A model generated the notes under the pieces. It was not told the DNA's origin. It ran no database searches and worked only from the letters and a program-made list of their open reading frames with translations. A program made the translations under genes and the position numbers. Positions 60,727 to 64,000 of a stretch of 64,000 bases of DNA are shown here, one piece after another; position 1 is the first letter of the stretch; every line of letters begins with the position of its first letter. The DNA is from Guyparkeria halophila (GTDB lineage: Bacteria; Pseudomonadota; Gammaproteobacteria; Halothiobacillales; Halothiobacillaceae). Location of the stretch: the NCBI RefSeq assembly GCF_034479635.1, contig NZ_CP140153.1, forward strand, positions 317,501 through 381,500, in the 5' to 3' direction.

Positions 60727-62577
60727 TTACCGGCCGTAGCGCAGGCTCACAAACACGCCACGTGGTGCCTGGTAAAAGCCGTCGACGACCTCGTAGTCAC
60801 GGTCGAACACGTTATCGACGCGCGCCTCGATGCGCCAGTCAGGCGCAACCCGATAACTCCCACGCAGGTCGGCCACGACGTAGCCTTGGTTGTCATTCTC
60901 CGAGCCGCTTCGCCCACGCAAGGTGGTGCCGAGCGAAAAGGCACCCAGCTGACGGTCCACCGTCAGGCGACCGCTCCAACGGGGCTGCTTCGGCAGCGGC
61001 TCGCCCGTGGCCTCGCTCTCCGTCGACAGGTAGGTGAGGCTCGTTCGAGCAGACCACTTGTCGGTGGTCCAGCCTGCGGCGAGTTCCGCGCCGCGAATGG
61101 TTGCCTCGCTGACGTTCTCCGGCACGTAGCTAGGCGGCGGGCTCGAGATCAGATCGTCAGCAGATGAGCGGAACGCCGTTGCCTCGATAGCCCATGGCCC
61201 GCGAGTCCAGGTGACGCCGGCCCGTGACGTGCGCGTGCGCTCCGGTTCCAGGTCCGGGTTTGCCGTCGCGAAGCACAGGCCGGGGACGATGCAGTACGGC
61301 GGATAATAGAGCAGGTTGAACGATGGCACGTTGAAGGAGGTGCCGTGGCCAGCGGTAAGCGTCCAGGCATCGTCGAGCCGGTAGGCGAGATCCAGCGAGC
61401 CGGTGTTGGCCGTGCCGAACTGCTCGTTGAAATCTCGCCGCAGTGCGGCCTGGACATCCAGCCGCTCGCCCAGCCGGGTGTTGATCTGAGCAAACAGTCC
61501 TCGGTTGCGCCGAGCGTCCTCAACGTAATCAGTCGTGCTGGAGAGCTTGTCGTCGGTCTGGTCCGCCCCGAGCGTCAGGGTGGTGGATGGCCCCAGGAAG
61601 AAGTCGTTTGCCAGCGAGAGCGTGTCGCGTTGCGTGTCAAAACGCGAGTCAAAATGCCGATCGCGGAAATAGTCCTGGTCGTCGATATGCCGCCCGGCCC
61701 GGGTGCGCAACTGCCAGAAGCCGATGCGGCCGGTGGAGGCTGACAGGCCGATGGTGCGCTGCTCGATTTCGCTATTGTTGGTCGGACCGTCGTACTCGAC
61801 CTCGGCGGACGCGGCCAGCACGTGGACACGCACATGGCCACCCTCGCCGAACCGGTATCCGGCCTGCAGTTGCAGCGAATCGCGTTGGTAGCCGTCGTTG
61901 TCCGGTTCGTCCGCGTAACAGGGCGGGGTATATGGGCCACCGTTCTCGCAGGCATCGAAGCCATCGGTTTCGCGGTGGGCCACACCCAGTGAATAGTCGA
62001 ATGCGCCCTGGCGAGCACCGATATGGGCATCGGCCTCGCGTTGACTGCGGGAGCCGGCGCCGATTCCACCGGACAGATGACTCCCGTCCTCAGTGCCCTC
62101 TCGGGTGAAGATCTGGATCACCCCCCCGCCGGCATCCGCTCCCCATTGACCGGAGCGCGGGCCGCGTACGATCTCGATCCGTTCGATCTGTTCTAGCGGA
62201 ATGTGCTCGAGATACGACTGACCGGCGGATACCGAGCCGATGCGTACGCCGTCGAGGAAAACCGCCGTCCGGTTGGCACTCTGTCCCCAGATCGACACGC
62301 TCGACAGCTTGCCGGGGCCGCCTTCATTACTGACGGTCAGGCCGGCGCGTCCGGCGAGCAGGTCCGTGATCGATCGCGCCTGGCTGCGCTCGATTTCCTC
62401 GCGCGTGATCACGGTCTCGGGCATCGCGGGGGCGATTGCCGGGGCCTCGCGGGCGGCGGTGATGTTGATCGGGCCCAGCCGGTCATTCGCTTGTAGCGGG
62501 GCGAGGGTAAGAAGGCAGGCCAGGCCGGCAAGCTTGGCGGTGAGCGACGACGGTCGCCGAGTATCAGGATGAGTCAT
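60727..62577 (-). CDS. btuB: Vitamin B12 TonB-dependent outer-membrane receptor
   Basis: A 616-aa receptor with a signal peptide (residues 1-30, ending QA). The TonB-box-like INITAAREAP is followed by the plug (PETVITREEIERSQARSITDLLAGRAGL, SVSIWGQSANRTAVFLDGVRIG, IEIVRGPRSGQWGADAGGGVIQIFTRE) and barrel, which ends RGVFVSLRYGR. Size and plug sequence resemble BtuB, and the riboswitch confirms cobalamin as the substrate. A CENGGPYTPPCY loop might form a disulfide. Confidence 0.94.
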   Translation of the reverse strand: MTHPDTRRPSSLTAKLAGLACLLTLAPLQANDRLGPINITAAREAPAIAPAMPETVITREEIERSQARSITDLLAGRAGLTVSNEGGPGKLSSVSIWGQSANRTAVFLDGVRIGSVSAGQSYLEHIPLEQIERIEIVRGPRSGQWGADAGGGVIQIFTREGTEDGSHLSGGIGAGSRSQREADAHIGARQGAFDYSLGVAHRETDGFDACENGGPYTPPCYADEPDNDGYQRDSLQLQAGYRFGEGGHVRVHVLAASAEVEYDGPTNNSEIEQRTIGLSASTGRIGFWQLRTRAGRHIDDQDYFRDRHFDSRFDTQRDTLSLANDFFLGPSTTLTLGADQTDDKLSSTTDYVEDARRNRGLFAQINTRLGERLDVQAALRRDFNEQFGTANTGSLDLAYRLDDAWTLTAGHGTSFNVPSFNLLYYPPYCIVPGLCFATANPDLEPERTRTSRAGVTWTRGPWAIEATAFRSSADDLISSPPPSYVPENVSEATIRGAELAAGWTTDKWSARTSLTYLSTESEATGEPLPKQPRWSGRLTVDRQLGAFSLGTTLRGRSGSENDNQGYVVADLRGSYRVAPDWRIEARVDNVFDRDYEVVDGFYQAPRGVFVSLRYGR

Positions 62578-62619
62578 GGAATCAGATTCACGTGACCGAC
62601 CAGCCCACCGCGGGTCGGG

Positions 62620-62830
62620 AATACCGATCAGAGGCCGGTCTCCGGGCTCGTGGTCTAGGGAACCTCGGAATGTTCCCTGTCGGCATCGCCTTCCCGGTCC
62701 GGCGGCTGCCGGTGGACCAGTGGCTAATGATGCCGACGTCACCACCTACCGTTGCGGGGGCAGCACGGGCCTTCGACCCGTTTCCCTGTTTCAGTGCCCG
62801 CCGCGTTCCGCGGGGACACCACCTCTGACG
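62620..62830 (-). promoter_or_regulatory. Cobalamin riboswitch (minus strand)
   Basis: On the minus strand the conserved elements appear in order: GGGAAACGGGTC, GGCCCGTGCTGCCCCCGCAA, GGTAGGTGGTGACG, TTAGCCACTGG, then the B12 box AGCCCGGAGACCGGCC (62631-62648). This is the cobalamin aptamer core. The 3' end lies about 45 bp before the btuB ATG, so it likely controls translation start or termination of btuB and the btuM-like gene. The remaining 62831-63000 holds the nudE leader, with TACAAT at 62951 as its -10. Confidence 0.93.
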
Positions 62831-63000
62831 TCGGGGCGCATTGTTTGCAATCCGTTGAACAAAGGCAAGGGAATGGCGTGAGCCATTTTCATGCTCGAGA
62901 TGAATGCCATCTCGGGCGGCGAGCCTGTCGGGCCAGGCGAGCTTGTCGGCTACAATGATGGACGAGCACGAAACCCTTTTTCACCGGATCAGGCCGTGAC

Positions 63001-63570
63001 ATGCCCTCGAACGCCCCTCCCACCATCCAGGCGACCCGCACATTGGCCGAAACCCGCCTGTTTCGCGTGGAGGGCGTGGATCTGTGCTTTGCCAATGGCA
63101 CCGAGGTGCAATTCGAACGCCTCAAGGGCAGCGCCAACGGTGCGGTGATCGTCGCGGCGGTCACCGATCGTGACGAGTTCGTGCTGATTCGCGAATACGC
63201 CTGCGGCACCGAGCGCTACGAACTGGGCCTTCCCAAGGGGCGGATCGATGCCGGCGAAACCCCGGTGGAGGCCGCCAATCGCGAACTGAGGGAAGAGGCC
63301 GGCTTCGCCGCCCGGCGCCTGACCCGGCTCAACGAAATGACCATGGCGCCCACCTATTCCGGCCAGCGCACGCAACTCGTGTTGGCCGAATCGCTTTACC
63401 CGGCCCGTCTGCCGGGCGACGAGCCCGAGCCACTGGAGGTCAGCTTCCTGCCGATGGCCGAGCTCGATGACTTCGCCGCCTCGGGCGATTGTTCCGAGGC
63501 AAGATCACTGGCCGCCATGTTCCTGGTGCGGGCGCACCGGCAGCAGCGGGAAAGGGAAGAGAGCGCATGA
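63001..63570 (+). CDS. nudE: ADP compounds hydrolase NudE
   Basis: A 189-aa Nudix hydrolase. The Nudix box is GRIDAGETPVEAANRELREEAGF (about residues 80-102). The N-terminal dimerisation region and FVLIREYACGTERYELGLPKG match NudE, which cleaves ADP-ribose, NADH and Ap3A. The cysQ start overlaps its stop by 4 bp, as in many gammaproteobacteria. Confidence 0.92.
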   Translation: MPSNAPPTIQATRTLAETRLFRVEGVDLCFANGTEVQFERLKGSANGAVIVAAVTDRDEFVLIREYACGTERYELGLPKGRIDAGETPVEAANRELREEAGFAARRLTRLNEMTMAPTYSGQRTQLVLAESLYPARLPGDEPEPLEVSFLPMAELDDFAASGDCSEARSLAAMFLVRAHRQQREREESA

Positions 63571-64000
63571 CGGATCGTGTACCCCCGACGGGCGAATCGC
63601 CAGTAGGCGAAATCCTTGGTGTCGATGCGGCACTGCTTGCCGAGGTGCGGGCCATTGCCGCCGAGGCCGGGCGGGCGATCATGGCGGTCTACCAGCAGGA
63701 CTTTGCCGTCGAGCGCAAGGCGGATGCCTCGCCGGTGACCGAGGCCGACCTGGTGGCCAATCAGCTGATCGCCGACCGTCTGGCCACCCTGGGTGACGGT
63801 TGGCCGATCATTACCGAAGAGGGACGGGCCCCGGCCTGGCGCGAGCGTTGCGCCTGGCCGCGTTACTGGCTGGTCGATCCGCTCGACGGCACCCGCGAGT
63901 TCGTCAAGCGCAACGGGGAATTCTCGGTCAATATCGCGCTGATCGATGGCGGTGTGCCGGTGCTGGGTGTCGTGCTCGCTCCTGCCGTCGATCTCGAGTA
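63567..64000 (+). CDS. cysQ: 3'(2'),5'-bisphosphate nucleotidase CysQ (partial)
   Basis: The first 144 codons are in the window; the gene runs off the right edge. It is an inositol-monophosphatase-fold phosphatase that removes the 3' phosphate from PAP. DASPVTEADLVANQLI, PIITEEG and the metal motif YWLVDPLDGTREFVKRNGEFSVNIALI are intact. The Asp-Gly-Thr-Arg-Glu-Phe stretch separates CysQ from SuhB. It is coupled to nudE. Confidence 0.94.
   Translation, partial: MTDRVPPTGESPVGEILGVDAALLAEVRAIAAEAGRAIMAVYQQDFAVERKADASPVTEADLVANQLIADRLATLGDGWPIITEEGRAPAWRERCAWPRYWLVDPLDGTREFVKRNGEFSVNIALIDGGVPVLGVVLAPAVDLE

Overview
The window is a GC-rich, gene-dense stretch of bacterial chromosome, almost entirely core genes. 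Gene orders such as ileS-lspA-fkpB-ispH, hisBHAFIE-tatABC, tonB-apbE-gshB-gshA and pilGHIJ-chpA-chpC point to a gammaproteobacterium. The A. ferrooxidans-type glutamate-cysteine ligase, the periplasmic DsrE-like protein, two chemoreceptors and the twitching-motility chemosensory system fit a free-living, possibly sulfur-oxidising lineage (Halothiobacillaceae-like). That placement is inference; no rRNA gene is present. I see no prophage, CRISPR array, complete insertion sequence, toxin-antitoxin pair or defence island.

Layout. 1-2.4 kb: ileS end, a cluster of REP-like palindromes, then lspA-fkpB-ispH. 2.4-3.9 kb: a DUF3817-type membrane-protein gene split by a MITE, an ArsR regulator and a CsbD protein. 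4-6 kb: glnA with a sigma-54 promoter and NtrC-like enhancer sites, then a small Cys-rich unknown. 6.4-13.7 kb: a minus-strand zinc-acquisition operon (TonB-dependent receptor, His-rich outer-membrane barrel, ABC importer) behind an almost perfect Zur box, followed by a membrane-anchored unknown and an SDR. 13.8-17 kb: chemoreceptor and gpmI. 17.2-22.9 kb: tatABC and the his operon. 23-29.6 kb: tRNA-Phe, dinB, ZIP transporter, Sel1 protein, cardiolipin synthase, SDR, Bax-inhibitor-like protein. 29.7-36.5 kb: a chemoreceptor behind a sigma-28-type promoter, a second MITE, DUF3429, DUF502, aspS, nadA. 36.5-39.7 kb: DsrE-like protein behind a palindrome-rich AT island, a cation/proton antiporter, and tRNA-Gly, -Val and -Asp. 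39.8-49 kb: spermidine-synthase-like protein, a secreted unknown, DUF1244, BolA-like protein, rnd, a cyclophilin, a DksA lacking the zinc cysteines, tonB, apbE, gshB, gshA. 49-60 kb: the complete Pil-Chp system with a 2193-residue ChpA. 60-64 kb: btuM-like and btuB genes under a cobalamin riboswitch, nudE and the start of cysQ.

How the parts relate. Metal handling recurs: the Zur-controlled importer, a ZIP carrier, TonB to energise both receptors, a cobalamin system and a zinc-finger-less DksA. Sensory behaviour also recurs: two chemoreceptors plus the Pil-Chp array. The features I consider most worth checking are the MITE whose precise removal restores an intact gene, the composition of the Zur operon, the DksA variant, the Cys-rich unknown upstream of glnA, and the repeat-bearing acidic linkers of ChpA. 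I did not find a system I could defend as wholly undescribed.
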